A stretch of DNA of 64,000 nucleotides from NCBI RefSeq assembly GCF_009858175.1, contig NZ_CP047393.1:310001-374000 (forward strand). Direction: 5' to 3'. Positions 1 to 9,177 of the stretch are shown here, piece after piece. The stretch is from Pontibacillus sp. HMF3514 (GTDB taxonomy: Bacteria; Bacillota; Bacilli; Bacillales; BH030062). The notes beneath the pieces were generated by a model, which saw only the letters and a list, made by a program, of their open reading frames with translations, did no database searches and was not told the DNA's origin. How positions within the stretch are numbered: the first letter of the stretch is position 1; every line of letters starts with the position of its first letter. A program made the translations under genes and the position numbers.

Positions 1-1793
1 TTGTAGCCTCTATCCTTAAAATAGTCTCCTGTATCCCATTTCGAACCTTTAAAATATGGATAAGCCCCTTTTTCCACAGCTAACTCATTGCTTGCATTGA
101 TTGTGAGGTAGGCTATTTGTTCATATAAAGTATCAGCAAAATCCACAGCTTCTTCAGATTCCCATTGGATCCCTTTTAAAGCTAAAAGATGATGCCAGCC
201 AAATGTTCCAAGACCTATTCCTCTATAACGCTGGTTCGTTAATTCAGCCTGTAAAACAGGGATCTTGTTTAAATCTATAACGTTATCCAACATTCGTACC
301 TGAATCGGAATCAATCGTTCTAACACATTGGCAGGAACGGCTTTTCCTAAATTGATGCTAGATAGGTTACACACAACAAAGTCTCCGGCATCTTTAACCG
401 TAATAATTTTGCCGTCCTCTGTGAAATGCTCTTGAACCGTTGTTGGACTTTGGTTTTGCGCAATCTCCGTACAGAGATTAGTACAATAAACCATTCCTTT
501 GTGGCTGTTTGTATTTTTGCGATTAACTTCGTCTCGATAGAACATAAAAGGAGTCCCAGTCTCGAGTTGAGAAACCATGATGCGTTTCATAATGTCTATA
601 GCTGGAACACGCTTTTTATTTAGACTGGGCTCCTCTACGCATTGCCAGTATTTTTCGCGGAAACTTCCTTCGCCATCTTGTTCATCATAGTAGTCTTCTA
701 AACTAAAGCCCATATTTTGTCGAATTTCATGAGGGTCAAATAAATACCAATCTTCACGTTTTTCGACAGCTTCCATAAATAAATCAGGAAGGGTGACTCC
801 TGTGAAAATATCATGTGTACGCTGGCGTTCGTCACCGTTATTTAACTTAGCATCTAAGAATGAAAAAATATCATGGTGCCAAATATCAAGATAGACTGCG
901 ATGGCACCCTGACGTTGCCCGAGCTGATCTACGCTTACGGCAGTGTTGTTCAGTTGTTTCATCCAAGGAATAACACCTGAGCTAACCCCTTTAAACCCTT
1001 TAATATCACTTCCACGTGATCTGATTTTGCCTAAATAAACGCCGAGTCCTCCACCACTTTTTGATAAATTAGCAATGTCCGTATTGCTATCAAAAATCCC
1101 TTGTAAGCTATCATCTACTGTGTCAATAAAGCAGCTAGATAGTTGACCATAGCTTTTTCCTGCATTGGCAAGGTTAGGCGTGGCGACCGTCATATATAAA
1201 TGACTGAGTGCCCAGTAAGTTTCTTTTACAAGTTCTACGCGTTTGGAGGGTTCTTCGTTAACCATTAGAGTCATGGCAATCACCATAAAGCGCTCTTGCG
1301 GCAATTCATATAAATAACCTTCATGATCTCGTGCAAGATAGCGGTCTGCTAATGTTTTTAAGCCGATATACGTAAACAGGTCATCACGTTCTGGATCAAT
1401 CTCTTGTCCAAGCTCCTCGATTTCATTGCGAGAGTAGTGCTGAAGAATAACATCACTGAATATGTTTTTGTTATGTAATTCTTCGATAAGTTGATGAAAA
1501 TTCGGATAAGGAGTAGAGCCTTCATGGTTACGTTGTTTTTTAGCTTGTTCGTATAGAGATTGAGCAAAAATACGAGCACATACATACGTCCAATCTGGCT
1601 CATATTCATCCATCTGATCTAAGCCTTTCAATATCATTTCATGGTACATCTGGTCGATGTTGCTTGTGGATTTAGTTTCTGAAATACGGTTAACTTCTTC
1701 TCGAAAAGTTATGATATCTAGATGAGGGAATTCTTTTTCGACTTTTTGTAAAATCGATTCAACTTCTGTTCCATTCTTTTCTTGAGTAAACAT
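1..1793 (-). CDS. Class I ribonucleoside-diphosphate reductase, large (alpha) subunit, 3' end outside window
   Basis: Catalytic subunit that reduces ribonucleoside diphosphates to deoxyribonucleotides with a radical supplied by a beta subunit. About 597 codons are visible from an ATG at 1793, preceded by the ribosome binding site AGGAGGCG. I read LSSCFIDTVDDS (redox cysteine region), NLCTEIAQNQ (the N-x-C-x-E active-site motif with the thiyl-radical cysteine) and CNLSSINLGKAV, all typical of class I enzymes. The N-terminus lacks the long ATP-cone of classical NrdA, with only about 20 residues before the conserved helical domain. The gene runs off the left edge, so the C-terminal cysteine pair and any downstream beta-subunit gene are not visible. 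It lies directly behind a cobalamin riboswitch and terminator. Family assignment is secure; the class Ia versus Ib label is not. Confidence 0.93.
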   Translation of the reverse strand, partial: MFTQEKNGTEVESILQKVEKEFPHLDIITFREEVNRISETKSTSNIDQMYHEMILKGLDQMDEYEPDWTYVCARIFAQSLYEQAKKQRNHEGSTPYPNFHQLIEELHNKNIFSDVILQHYSRNEIEELGQEIDPERDDLFTYIGLKTLADRYLARDHEGYLYELPQERFMVIAMTLMVNEEPSKRVELVKETYWALSHLYMTVATPNLANAGKSYGQLSSCFIDTVDDSLQGIFDSNTDIANLSKSGGGLGVYLGKIRSRGSDIKGFKGVSSGVIPWMKQLNNTAVSVDQLGQRQGAIAVYLDIWHHDIFSFLDAKLNNGDERQRTHDIFTGVTLPDLFMEAVEKREDWYLFDPHEIRQNMGFSLEDYYDEQDGEGSFREKYWQCVEEPSLNKKRVPAIDIMKRIMVSQLETGTPFMFYRDEVNRKNTNSHKGMVYCTNLCTEIAQNQSPTTVQEHFTEDGKIITVKDAGDFVVCNLSSINLGKAVPANVLERLIPIQVRMLDNVIDLNKIPVLQAELTNQRYRGIGLGTFGWHHLLALKGIQWESEEAVDFADTLYEQIAYLTINASNELAVEKGAYPYFKGSKWDTGDYFKDRGY

Positions 1794-1811
1794 GATGATC
1801 GCCTCCTATAA

Positions 1812-1845
1812 TAAAAAAATCCGTTCTCTTTTCTTCAGAGAACGG
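1812..1845 (-). terminator. Intrinsic terminator of the riboswitch leader
   Basis: Read on the minus strand, CCGTTCTCT and AGAGAACGG form a 9-bp stem followed by seven T. It ends only a few bases before the reductase ribosome binding site, so it is the likely off-switch of the leader. Confidence 0.85.
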
Positions 1846-1949
1846 ATCAAACGATAGTACAACAGCACGAACCGGCGCCTAGGCTCGATCTGTTGATGCT
1901 ATCGTTTCATCTTCTCAATCCCCGAAGAAAAAGAAACTCGATCGAGCAA

Positions 1950-2105
1950 AGGCAGGTCTCCTGACTTGTGTATCGTCCTACTCTGAGACCTTCCCATGTT
2001 GAACCAACACAGTGGAATCTCTCATTTCGTCCACACTTACAGTTGCGAGGACAGTTCTGGAATTTCACCAGATTCCCTATTATGCCTAAGTATAGGCACC
2101 TTTTA
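1950..2105 (-). promoter_or_regulatory. Cobalamin (B12) riboswitch upstream of the class I ribonucleotide reductase
   Basis: On the minus strand this region starts near GGTGCCTAT, has the conserved GGGAATCTGGTG block and CGCAACTGT, and ends with the B12-box AAGTCAGGAGACCTGCC. These are hallmarks of adenosylcobalamin riboswitches. Between aptamer and terminator lies a long hairpin (1851-1905, arms ACGATAGTACAACAG and CTGTTGATGCTATCGT) that may be part of the expression platform. Inference: when B12 is plentiful the class I enzyme is turned off, which makes sense if the genome also has a B12-dependent class II reductase. Confidence 0.9.
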
Positions 2106-2237
2106 ACTCGAAAAATTCTATATATGGTATTTTTATTTTTATTTTTATTATTAACTATATATTGTGTATAGCTTATAAGAGATAGGCTAAGAAATCAAGC
2201 CTTGAATTTTATAATGAAGAATAGTAATGGAATCTAT

Positions 2238-2271
2238 TAAAAACACCAACCTAGTACTAGGTTGGTGTTTT
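2238..2271 (-). terminator. Intrinsic terminator after ydiF
   Basis: A near-perfect palindrome (AAACACCAACCTAG / CTAGGTTGGTGTTT) sits right after the stop codon of the minus-strand ydiF and is followed by T residues on that strand. It could also stop transcription from the other side. Confidence 0.85.
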
Positions 2272-2272
2272 C

Positions 2273-4204
2273 TTAATCCTCTTGAAGTTGTTCCCATTCT
2301 TCCATAAGGGCTTCCATCTTTTCATTCGCTTGTTCATTCTCTTGAGTAAGTTCTAGTGATTTTTCGTGGTCTTGATAGATTTCAGGATCACACAATAGGT
2401 CATCATTCTTTTCGATGGTTTCTTCTAATGCTGAAATCTCTTCTTCAATTTCTTCGATTCTTCGTTGGCGTTTTCTCTCTTCTCGCTTTTGTGCTTTATC
2501 TTGTTCATAATCGACCTTTGTTTGTGTTGTTTGAGTGGATTGAGGCTGTGATTCTGCTTGTTCTAACTCTGCAATCTCTTGTTCCTCTTGTTTTTTATTA
2601 ACATAGTAATCGTAATCACCAAGGTAAAGTGTCGTACTGTCACCTTCTAACTCAAGAACCTGAGTGGCGATACGATTGATAAAGTAACGGTCGTGGGAAA
2701 CAAATAGAATCGTGCCTGGATAATCAGCTAGAGCGGCTTCCAATACTTCTTTACTATCTAAGTCAAGGTGATTGGTCGGTTCGTCCAGTACAAGGACGTT
2801 TGCCTTCTGAAGCATGAGTTTCGCTAATGCGACACGTGCTTTTTCTCCACCACTTAACTCATTCACTGATTTTAATACATCATCTCCTGAGAATAAGAAG
2901 TTCCCTAACACCGTACGAACATCTTTCTCATCCATCATTGGGTACTCATCCCATAACTCATGTAAGACCGTTTTGGATGATCTGAGTTTTGCTTGCTCCT
3001 GGTCGTAGTACCCTAGTTGAACGTTTGATCCGAGCTGAATGGTTCCGTGCTTTTGTTCTAAATCACCGATAATGGTTTTGAGTAGCGTTGTTTTTCCGAC
3101 ACCATTCGGGCCTACTAAGGCAAGGCGGTCTTGTCGATTCATATCGAATGAAACATTTGAAAAGACCGTTTTATCTGCATTTGGATATTGAAACGCCAAA
3201 TCTCGAACTTTTAAGACATCGTTCCCTGTTCGACGTTCAATATCAAACATGAATTTAGCAGACTTCAAATCGCCTTGTGGTTTATCCACTTTCTCCATTT
3301 TTTCAAGTTGCTTTTGCTTACTCTGTGCGCGTTTACTCGTACTTGCACGGGCGATGTTTTTTTGTACAAATTCCTCTAGTCGTTTTACTTCAGCCTGCTG
3401 TTTTTCGAAACGCTTTAAATCACGTTCGTAATTTGCAGCTTTTTGTTCCAAGTATTTCGTGTAGTTACCAAGGAACTTCTCAGAAGAATGTCGAGAAATC
3501 TCATAAATGGTATTTACCACTTTATCTAAAAAGTAACGGTCGTGCGACACGATTACAACGGCTCCCGGATAGCCCTGAATGTATTGTTCAAGCCAGTTTA
3601 ACGTTTCAATATCCAGATGGTTGGTAGGCTCGTCCAAAATTAAAATATCAGGTTTAGATAAAAGCAGTTTACCAAGAGCTAAGCGTGTCTTTTGGCCACC
3701 ACTTAACGTAGCAATAGGTGTTTCAAGGTCAAAATCATGGAATTGGAGGCCATTTAGGACAGCCTTAATATTAGCTTCGTATTGGTAACCACCCTCACTT
3801 TTAAATCGGAGCTGTTTCTCGTCATAGTCTTGCAGGAGCTTTTGATATTGATTATGATCCTCCATGATCGAAGGATCTGACATTTTTTGCTCCATACTGC
3901 GAAGTTCTTTTTCCATTTTGATGAGATCTGTAAAGACCGTTAGCATCTCATCCCAGATGGATTTATCAGACTCTAGGCCTGTGTGTTGTTCTAAATATCC
4001 TAAAGAGGCGTCTTTCGATTTATGAAGCTCGCCTTCTTCAAAATTCATTTCTCCAGCCATAATTTTTAATAGAGTAGATTTCCCTGCGCCATTGCGTCCG
4101 ACAATAGCTGTGCGGTCATGACTGTGTACTTCTAATTTAATATTCGATAAAATAAGATCAGCGCCGAAGCGTTTTGTAATATTATTCACTTGCATTAAAA
4201 TCAT
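2273..4204 (-). CDS. ydiF: ABC-F family ATPase, YdiF type
   Basis: Cytosolic ABC-F protein with two ATP-binding cassettes and no membrane domain; members act on the ribosome as translation factors or antibiotic-protection proteins. Of 643 residues, the first cassette has Walker A GRNGAGKST (36-44), signature LSGGQ (167-171) and Walker B ILILDEPTNHLD; the second has GPNGVGKTT, LSGGEKARVA and VLVLDEPTNHLD. A charged linker joins the cassettes and a coiled-coil tail rich in Glu and Gln closes the protein, as in B. subtilis YdiF. The first ATG is chosen because GAGGTG lies 7 bases upstream. It is transcribed away from moaC-rex, as in B. subtilis. The family is certain; the substrate is not known from sequence. 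Confidence 0.93.
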   Translation of the reverse strand: MILMQVNNITKRFGADLILSNIKLEVHSHDRTAIVGRNGAGKSTLLKIMAGEMNFEEGELHKSKDASLGYLEQHTGLESDKSIWDEMLTVFTDLIKMEKELRSMEQKMSDPSIMEDHNQYQKLLQDYDEKQLRFKSEGGYQYEANIKAVLNGLQFHDFDLETPIATLSGGQKTRLALGKLLLSKPDILILDEPTNHLDIETLNWLEQYIQGYPGAVVIVSHDRYFLDKVVNTIYEISRHSSEKFLGNYTKYLEQKAANYERDLKRFEKQQAEVKRLEEFVQKNIARASTSKRAQSKQKQLEKMEKVDKPQGDLKSAKFMFDIERRTGNDVLKVRDLAFQYPNADKTVFSNVSFDMNRQDRLALVGPNGVGKTTLLKTIIGDLEQKHGTIQLGSNVQLGYYDQEQAKLRSSKTVLHELWDEYPMMDEKDVRTVLGNFLFSGDDVLKSVNELSGGEKARVALAKLMLQKANVLVLDEPTNHLDLDSKEVLEAALADYPGTILFVSHDRYFINRIATQVLELEGDSTTLYLGDYDYYVNKKQEEQEIAELEQAESQPQSTQTTQTKVDYEQDKAQKREERKRQRRIEEIEEEISALEETIEKNDDLLCDPEIYQDHEKSLELTQENEQANEKMEALMEEWEQLQED

Positions 4205-4262
4205 GATCGTTCACCTCAATGTGTTAAGTGTATCTAAGCAAAACGCTTTAAGCAAGGAGTAA

Positions 4263-4409
4263 GAAAAGCGTAAGCGCCCGGGTAGTGACGTATGTGTAGG
4301 AGTGAGACGCAGGACGCATATAAGGAAACACGAAGAACGGGTGATTCGATGTTGACTTATCGTGCGGAGGTGAGCGATACACACAAGTCACAGGGCGCTG
4401 GAGCTAGAC
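4263..4409. repeat. Dispersed intergenic element with inverted ends (about 147 bp)
   Basis: The ends GAAAAGCGTAAGCGCCC and GGGCGCTGGAGCTAGAC are partly complementary, and the interior is GC-richer than its surroundings. I remember similar intergenic elements from Bacillaceae genomes (boundaries of the type GTCTAGCTCCAGCGCCC). A shorter relative in opposite orientation is at 9084-9138. No coding capacity is apparent. Confidence 0.6.
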
Positions 4410-4479
4410 ATCTATGAACAATGAACTTAATGATCAAATAAAGAAGCATTCTTCTTCAATAGAATAGTTATGGAGGGAA

Positions 4480-4965
4480 ATGAGTGTGTCTGATTTTACA
4501 CATATAAATGAACAGGGACGAGCACGTATGGTGGATATTTCAACAAAGGATGACAGTGTTCGAATTGCGGCGGCTCGTTCAAGTATTGTAGTTAATCAAG
4601 AAATCTATAAAAATATAACAGAAAAGACAATGGAAAAGGGAGATGTGTTATCAGTCGCTCAGGTAGCTGGGATCATGGCTGCTAAAAACACATCTGATTG
4701 GATTCCTATGTGCCATCCTTTACAGTTAAAAGGTGTCGATATCTCTTTTGACTGGGAGGTAAAAGAAGATAGCTACCGTCTTCTAATTACTAGTCAGGTG
4801 AAAACGAAAGGCAGTACAGGTGTTGAAATGGAAGCTTTAACAGCAGCTTCTGCGACTGCTTTAACCGTTTATGACATGTGTAAGGCTTTGGATAAAGGAA
4901 TGGTTATCGGTGAAACCTATTTATTAGAAAAGACTGGCGGCAAGAGTGGAGATTATAAACGATAA
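4480..4965 (+). CDS. moaC: Cyclic pyranopterin monophosphate synthase MoaC
   Basis: Second enzyme of molybdenum cofactor synthesis; it converts the MoaA product to cyclic pyranopterin monophosphate in the cytosol. The 161 residues match the normal family length. Recognisable blocks are [15 protein letters not shown] (active-site region), [15 protein letters not shown] and [11 protein letters not shown], plus the conserved glycine-rich tail [17 protein letters not shown] precedes the ATG closely; GTG two codons downstream is an alternative start. It is followed at once by rex, and the pair plus the divergent ydiF reproduce the B. subtilis ydiF-ydiG-ydiH order. Confidence 0.97.
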   Translation: MSVSDFTHINEQGRARMVDISTKDDSVRIAAARSSIVVNQEIYKNITEKTMEKGDVLSVAQVAGIMAAKNTSDWIPMCHPLQLKGVDISFDWEVKEDSYRLLITSQVKTKGSTGVEMEALTAASATALTVYDMCKALDKGMVIGETYLLEKTGGKSGDYKR

Positions 4966-4975
4966 GGGGGAATGG

Positions 4976-5650
4976 ATGATGGATATGGATTTAGATCAAA
5001 CGAAAATACCGCAAGCAACAGCGAAACGTTTGCCATTGTACTATCGGTTCATTAGTAATTTGCATAGTCAAGGGAAACAGCGTGTATCATCCAAGGAATT
5101 AAGTGATGCGGTTAAGGTCGATTCCGCCACTATTCGCAGAGATTTCTCCTACTTTGGAGCTCTTGGGAAAAAGGGATACGGCTATAATGTTAATTACCTC
5201 TTATCGTTCTTTCGAAAAACGTTAGATCAAGATGAAATCACAAAGGTTGCCTTAATCGGTGTAGGAAACCTTGGAACAGCTTTTCTTCATTACAATTTTA
5301 CCAAAAACAATAACACAAAAATCGAAATTGCTTTTGATAAACATAATGAAAAAGTAGGCTCAAATATCGGTGGTGTACCGGTATTTGAGATAGATGATTT
5401 AGAAGAACATTTACCTGACGATGTTAATGTAGCTATTTTAACCGTACCGGCTCAAGCAGCTCAGGCGATTGCGGATCGGTTAATCGAAGCTGGATTCATT
5501 GGGATATTGAACTTCACACCAGCTCGTATTTCAGTTCCAGAGCATGTTCGCGTTCATCACATTGATTTAGCTGTTGAGCTACAAGCATTGGTTTACTTTT
5601 TAAAACATTACCCGCTTGAAGAAGGACAAGAGGATTCAGTGGATATATAA
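4976..5650 (+). CDS. rex: Redox-sensing transcriptional repressor Rex
   Basis: Represses fermentation and respiration genes when the NADH/NAD+ ratio is low; NADH binding releases it from DNA. The N-terminal winged helix contains [16 protein letters not shown] and [13 protein letters not shown], and the Rossmann domain has the nucleotide-binding GVGNLGTAF near residue 95. The C-terminus [18 protein letters not shown] is diagnostic. An in-frame ATG at 4946 would overlap moaC by 20 bases; the start at 4976 (or 4979) is preferred because AGGGGG lies 5-8 bases upstream and known Rex proteins begin with a short acidic stretch before KIPQATAKR. It is probably cotranscribed with moaC. Confidence 0.96.
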   Translation: MMDMDLDQTKIPQATAKRLPLYYRFISNLHSQGKQRVSSKELSDAVKVDSATIRRDFSYFGALGKKGYGYNVNYLLSFFRKTLDQDEITKVALIGVGNLGTAFLHYNFTKNNNTKIEIAFDKHNEKVGSNIGGVPVFEIDDLEEHLPDDVNVAILTVPAQAAQAIADRLIEAGFIGILNFTPARISVPEHVRVHHIDLAVELQALVYFLKHYPLEEGQEDSVDI

Positions 5651-5676
5651 AGGGGCTTAAAAGGCCTCTTTTTTAT
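5651..5676 (+). terminator. Intrinsic terminator after rex
   Basis: AGGGGC and GCCTCT form a short stem (one G-U pair) followed by six T, directly after the rex stop codon. Confidence 0.7.
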
Positions 5677-5754
5677 GTTTTTTATTGCTTTACCTCAACC
5701 TAAATAGGGGTAAGACAATACTGAGTTTTTTCAATAACATTCAGTTTAGCGTTA

Positions 5755-5763
5755 TGGTATAGT
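5755..5763 (+). promoter_or_regulatory. Extended -10 promoter of the MFS gene
   Basis: TGGTATAGT is an extended -10 element; the -35 position (5735-5740, TAACAT) is poor. It lies about 45 bases upstream of the MFS start codon. Confidence 0.4.
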
Positions 5764-5808
5764 AGAGAATAGTTCGGAAGTCGAAATATATGGAAGAGGG
5801 GATACACC

Positions 5809-7218
5809 ATGAGTAAGTTATCTAACAAGTGGCTCGTAGTCGTTTCCGTGTTATTTGGAACATTCACAGTCATTTTAAATAACAGCATGTTGAATCCAAC
5901 CTTACCGCGTTTTATGAAAATTTTTGAAGCGGATGCCGTTAGTGTGGGTTGGATGCTCACCATTTTTATGGTCGCTATGGGTATGACAATGCCTATAACA
6001 GGATATCTTGGTGATCGGTTTGGGAAGAAAAAGGTCTATCTAAGTGGGCTATCTATTTTTATAGTCGGTTCCATATCTGGATCATTGGCCCCTAACTTAG
6101 GGATAGTGATTGTTTCTCGTGCGATTCAAGGTATAGCAGGAGGGCTTATGATGCCAATTGCAATGGCACTCATTTTCCATGCTTTCCCTAAAAATGAACG
6201 TGGGATTGCTGTAGGTACATACGGAATTGCAGCAATGGTTGCACCAGCTATTGGACCTACAGTAGGTGGCGTGATAATTCAGTACTTTTCTTGGCCATTT
6301 TTGTTTTTATTTAATATTCCTTTCGCATTAACCGGCATTATATTGTCTACAAAATACTTAAAGGAAACAGAAAAAGATACTGGGTTGAAGTTTGATATCG
6401 GTGGCTTCATTCTTGTAACGCTAGGTATTGGATCTATTTTGTATGCCTTAGGAAGAGGGAAGAAGCTTGAAACACTAACGACCAACAGTAATATTGCTTT
6501 GATTGTTGGTGGGGTAATAGCCATCATTCTATTTGTTCTTTATGAAAATCGAAGGAAACAACCATTATTGAATTTATCGGTGTTTAAAGTGCCGACATAC
6601 TCTTTTTCCATTGTAGTAACGGGAGCGGCTTCGATTGGGTTATTCTCTGGTATATTTCTTCTACCTCTTTTAATTCAAGAAGTATATGGTCTAAATGAGA
6701 TTAAAACAGGATTGTTATTCTTACCCGCAGCTGCATTAAGTGGGATCTTTATGCGACTTGGTGGTAGGATTCTGGATAAGCGTGGTCCGAAGTCCGTGAT
6801 ACCAATTGGATTGTTCGTCATGGGATCAGCTACAGTTGGACTTGGTTTTCTCGAGCTATCCACACCATATTGGTTAATCCTCATATTAAACGCCATTCGC
6901 GGTGGGGGCATGGGAATGAGTAATATGCCAGCGACGACTGCTGGAATGAACGCTATTCCAGATCCTTTGGTTGCCCAAGGATCTGCGATGAATAATGTAT
7001 TACGTCAAATCACTTCCTCATTCGGAATTGTCTTTTTTTCCGTCTACTATGAAACAAGACGTGCGATTCTATCGAGCACGGGTATGGATATGACAGAAGC
7101 AACGTTGCAAACATTAAATGAAGCGTTTCTTGTGTCAGCAGCAGTACTTTTCTTAGCCATTCCATTTTCATTAATGATGAAGGGCACGGACAATGATGAA
7201 GAAGAAGCAACATCTTAA
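5809..7218 (+). CDS. MFS drug exporter, DHA2 (14-helix, EmrB/QacA) family
   Basis: Integral membrane proton-driven exporter of 469 residues. Motif A is visible as GYLGDRFGKKKVY between helices 2 and 3, and antiporter motif C as APAIGPTVGG in helix 5. Hydrophobic segments along the whole length fit 14 helices, the usual DHA2 layout. The start has AAGAGGGG upstream. It has its own promoter and terminator and so is a single-gene unit. In B. subtilis the tatAy-tatCy pair occupies this position, so this is a local replacement. The substrate cannot be told from sequence; LmrB/YhcA-like multidrug pumps are the closest remembered relatives. Confidence 0.9.
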   Translation: MSKLSNKWLVVVSVLFGTFTVILNNSMLNPTLPRFMKIFEADAVSVGWMLTIFMVAMGMTMPITGYLGDRFGKKKVYLSGLSIFIVGSISGSLAPNLGIVIVSRAIQGIAGGLMMPIAMALIFHAFPKNERGIAVGTYGIAAMVAPAIGPTVGGVIIQYFSWPFLFLFNIPFALTGIILSTKYLKETEKDTGLKFDIGGFILVTLGIGSILYALGRGKKLETLTTNSNIALIVGGVIAIILFVLYENRRKQPLLNLSVFKVPTYSFSIVVTGAASIGLFSGIFLLPLLIQEVYGLNEIKTGLLFLPAAALSGIFMRLGGRILDKRGPKSVIPIGLFVMGSATVGLGFLELSTPYWLILILNAIRGGGMGMSNMPATTAGMNAIPDPLVAQGSAMNNVLRQITSSFGIVFFSVYYETRRAILSSTGMDMTEATLQTLNEAFLVSAAVLFLAIPFSLMMKGTDNDEEEATS

Positions 7219-7225
7219 ATATCGA

Positions 7226-7260
7226 GCGCAATAGAGCTATTCATCTCTATTGCGTTTTTT
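7226..7260 (+). terminator. Strong intrinsic terminator after the MFS gene
   Basis: CGCAATAGAG and CTCTATTGCG form a perfect 10-bp stem followed by TTTTTT. Confidence 0.9.
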
Positions 7261-7334
7261 GTTGGATTTTGTAGAGAAGGCGATACATCAAAACTAGAGG
7301 GATTTCAACAGTAACAGACAAACTTCACCCCAAT

Positions 7335-7360
7335 AAAAAACTCCCGCACCAAGCGGAAGT
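7335..7360 (-). terminator. Intrinsic terminator after the GNAT gene
   Basis: On the minus strand CTTCCGC and GCGGGAG pair (one wobble) and are followed by TTTTTT, a few bases after the acetyltransferase stop codon. Confidence 0.8.
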
Positions 7361-7365
7361 ATTTA

Positions 7366-7908
7366 TCATTTCGAGTTCCATTCTCTTCTTAATAACCCAT
7401 AAAGGAACATATCATAGTTCTTACCATCCCGATATAAAAACTCACGATGAGACCCTTCTTTTGTAAAACCTAGTGACTCATAAAGCTTTATCGCACGGTC
7501 ATTGTTCTCGAATACCGTTAGCTGCACTCTATGAAGATTTAATTCATCAAAAGCGAAGCGGAGTAAAAGCTGCATCGCTTCTTTTCCGATTCCTTTCCCC
7601 TGGTGATCCGCACCAATGGCGATCGATAACCATCCATTTCGTTGGTTCCAAAGGATGCCGTCCAGCTCAACGTATCCAAGAAACTGTTCCTCATGGTCTC
7701 GGATCCCGAAGATAAAACCGTTACTTGAGTTTTTGTTATTCTCATACCATTTCTCAATTTCTTGCAATGTCTTTGGTTTAGCGGCTACTGCATCAAGTAA
7801 ACGCATAAATGTTGCATCTTGGTGCCACTTCACGATGTGGGGAAGGTCTTCTTTATGTAAAGCTGTTAGGGAAATTCGTTCCCCTTGTAACATGGATGTA
7901 CTCATCAT
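7366..7908 (-). CDS. GNAT acetyltransferase, RimJ/RimL-like
   Basis: Cytosolic acetyl-CoA-dependent N-acetyltransferase of 180 residues. The acetyl-CoA pyrophosphate-binding motif A is SIAIGADHQGKGIGKEA (Q-x-x-G-x-G), and the RimL-type region RVQLTVFENNDRAIKLYES followed by LGFTKEG is clear. AGAGGAG precedes the ATG. The gene is monocistronic, with its own terminator. The substrate is unknown; RimJ/L relatives acetylate ribosomal proteins, other proteins or small amines. Together with the MFS gene it fills the place of tatAy-tatCy in the otherwise conserved locus. Confidence 0.9.
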   Translation of the reverse strand: MMSTSMLQGERISLTALHKEDLPHIVKWHQDATFMRLLDAVAAKPKTLQEIEKWYENNKNSSNGFIFGIRDHEEQFLGYVELDGILWNQRNGWLSIAIGADHQGKGIGKEAMQLLLRFAFDELNLHRVQLTVFENNDRAIKLYESLGFTKEGSHREFLYRDGKNYDMFLYGLLRREWNSK

Positions 7909-8002
7909 AATTCTCCTCTCATCATATAAAAGAGACAGACTCAGCTATCGAGTCTGCCTACCTATTGTATCGGCCAATATAGAGTATGGTTTAAAAGGCC
8001 TC

Positions 8003-8209
8003 TTACTTATCATCTTTCTTTGAATTGTTAATACGGAAATGTAAAGAAAACAATCGTATAGCAACTGCAAAGTCAAAAGTAGCCACTATAGCTAAGATGA
8101 TTGTCGTAAAGTTCCATATCGTCTCGTTAGCGCTTTGAACGGCTATATAAGTGAATACAGCCCCCATTAAAAAATACAAAAAGGCCATAAATAATGGTGA
8201 CGTTCGCAT
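8003..8209 (-). CDS. ydiK: Small two-helix membrane protein YdiK
   Basis: 68-residue protein with two membrane segments (residues about 7-25, LFMAFLYFLMGAVFTYIAV, and 32-50, FTTIILAIVATFDFAVAI) and a lysine-rich tail. Function is unknown. The identity rests on size, topology and its position directly downstream of ydiL and near groESL, as in B. subtilis. It starts 8 bases after the ydiL stop codon and is presumably cotranscribed with it. Confidence 0.75.
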   Translation of the reverse strand: MRTSPLFMAFLYFLMGAVFTYIAVQSANETIWNFTTIILAIVATFDFAVAIRLFSLHFRINNSKKDDK

Positions 8210-8217
8210 GATCCGTT

Positions 8218-8922
8218 TTAGCCTCCAATTAAAATAGTCTGTAATTCTTCTAGCTGTTTTTCCATTTTTTCAATGTCGACATTTAACTGAATGAGTACAA
8301 CAATTAAATTCATCATCATATGAGCAATAATCGGTACAATGATTCGTTTGGTTTTTACATAAAGGAAAGCAAAAACAAAGCCCATCGCACTATACTTTAA
8401 GATGTGCTCGAAATCCCAGTGTACAAAAGCGAATATGAGCGATGATGAAAAAACTGCAATCCAAAAGTTCGTTACTTTATATAAGGATCCAAAAATTATC
8501 TTCCGGAAAATGATTTCCTCTAAGATTGGTGCAATTAAAGCGATAATGATTATGAAAGCAGGTGTCGCTTTCGCAATTTCCATTAAGTTTTGAGTGTTTT
8601 GCGACTCGGGTTGAATACCGAGTGCAAGTTCAATAAGACCTGCTACAATCTGACCTGCATAGGCAAGTAAGATCCCCAAGAAGCTCCATAAGATTAAGTT
8701 CCCCGTTGAAGATCCTTCTCTTAATGAAGTTTTCTTCATATCCGGTTTTAAAATGAATAGAATGAGGACTAGGCCTAAAGGAAAACTTATCAAGCTCCAA
8801 TATGCAGCAATCTGACCTTGGTCAGTCATTCCTGTGATGGAGTGTAAGATTGGATATCCAATAATTCCGGAAAGTTGTATAACAATGTAAGTTATGATGA
8901 CATACCAATATCTGTTTGGCAA
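8218..8922 (-). CDS. ydiL: CPBP-family intramembrane protease, YdiL
   Basis: Integral membrane protein of 234 residues with about seven hydrophobic segments. The CPBP (Abi/Rce1-like) catalytic motifs are visible: EEIIFR (E-E-x-x-x-R), FAFVHW with the second-motif histidine, and HMMMN near the C-terminus. Such proteins are metal-independent glutamate proteases of the membrane, some of which process peptides. The start is TTG, with GGGGAG about 10 bases upstream. Overlap with ydiK is absent but the spacing is tight. It is transcribed away from groESL. Confidence 0.88.
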   Translation of the reverse strand: MPNRYWYVIITYIVIQLSGIIGYPILHSITGMTDQGQIAAYWSLISFPLGLVLILFILKPDMKKTSLREGSSTGNLILWSFLGILLAYAGQIVAGLIELALGIQPESQNTQNLMEIAKATPAFIIIIALIAPILEEIIFRKIIFGSLYKVTNFWIAVFSSSLIFAFVHWDFEHILKYSAMGFVFAFLYVKTKRIIVPIIAHMMMNLIVVLIQLNVDIEKMEKQLEELQTILIGG

Positions 8923-9083
8923 AATGAACGACTCCCCTTAGTTTGTACACGTTTGTTCCATTCTACGTATTGTAACACAAATTTAGAATCAAATTGAAAC
9001 GTTTAGATTGTACATAGGGTGTCATAATGGTGTAGGGTGTGGTTGTTAACTTGTTTGAAAAGTGGAGGAGGTTATTCTGAGAT

Positions 9084-9138
9084 GTCTAGCTCGGGCTCCC
9101 AGAGGCTAGTGTGCCCTAACAGGTCGCTTCCGCTTTTC
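9084..9138. repeat. Short relative of the 4263-4409 intergenic element, inverted
   Basis: Starts GTCTAGCTCGGGCTCCC and ends CGCTTCCGCTTTTC, matching the two ends of the longer element in reverse orientation with most of the interior missing. GAAAAG lies just upstream at 9057. Confidence 0.5.
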
Positions 9139-9177
9139 AATTAGGAAATATTTATGAGAAAATTGCATTTAAAATGC

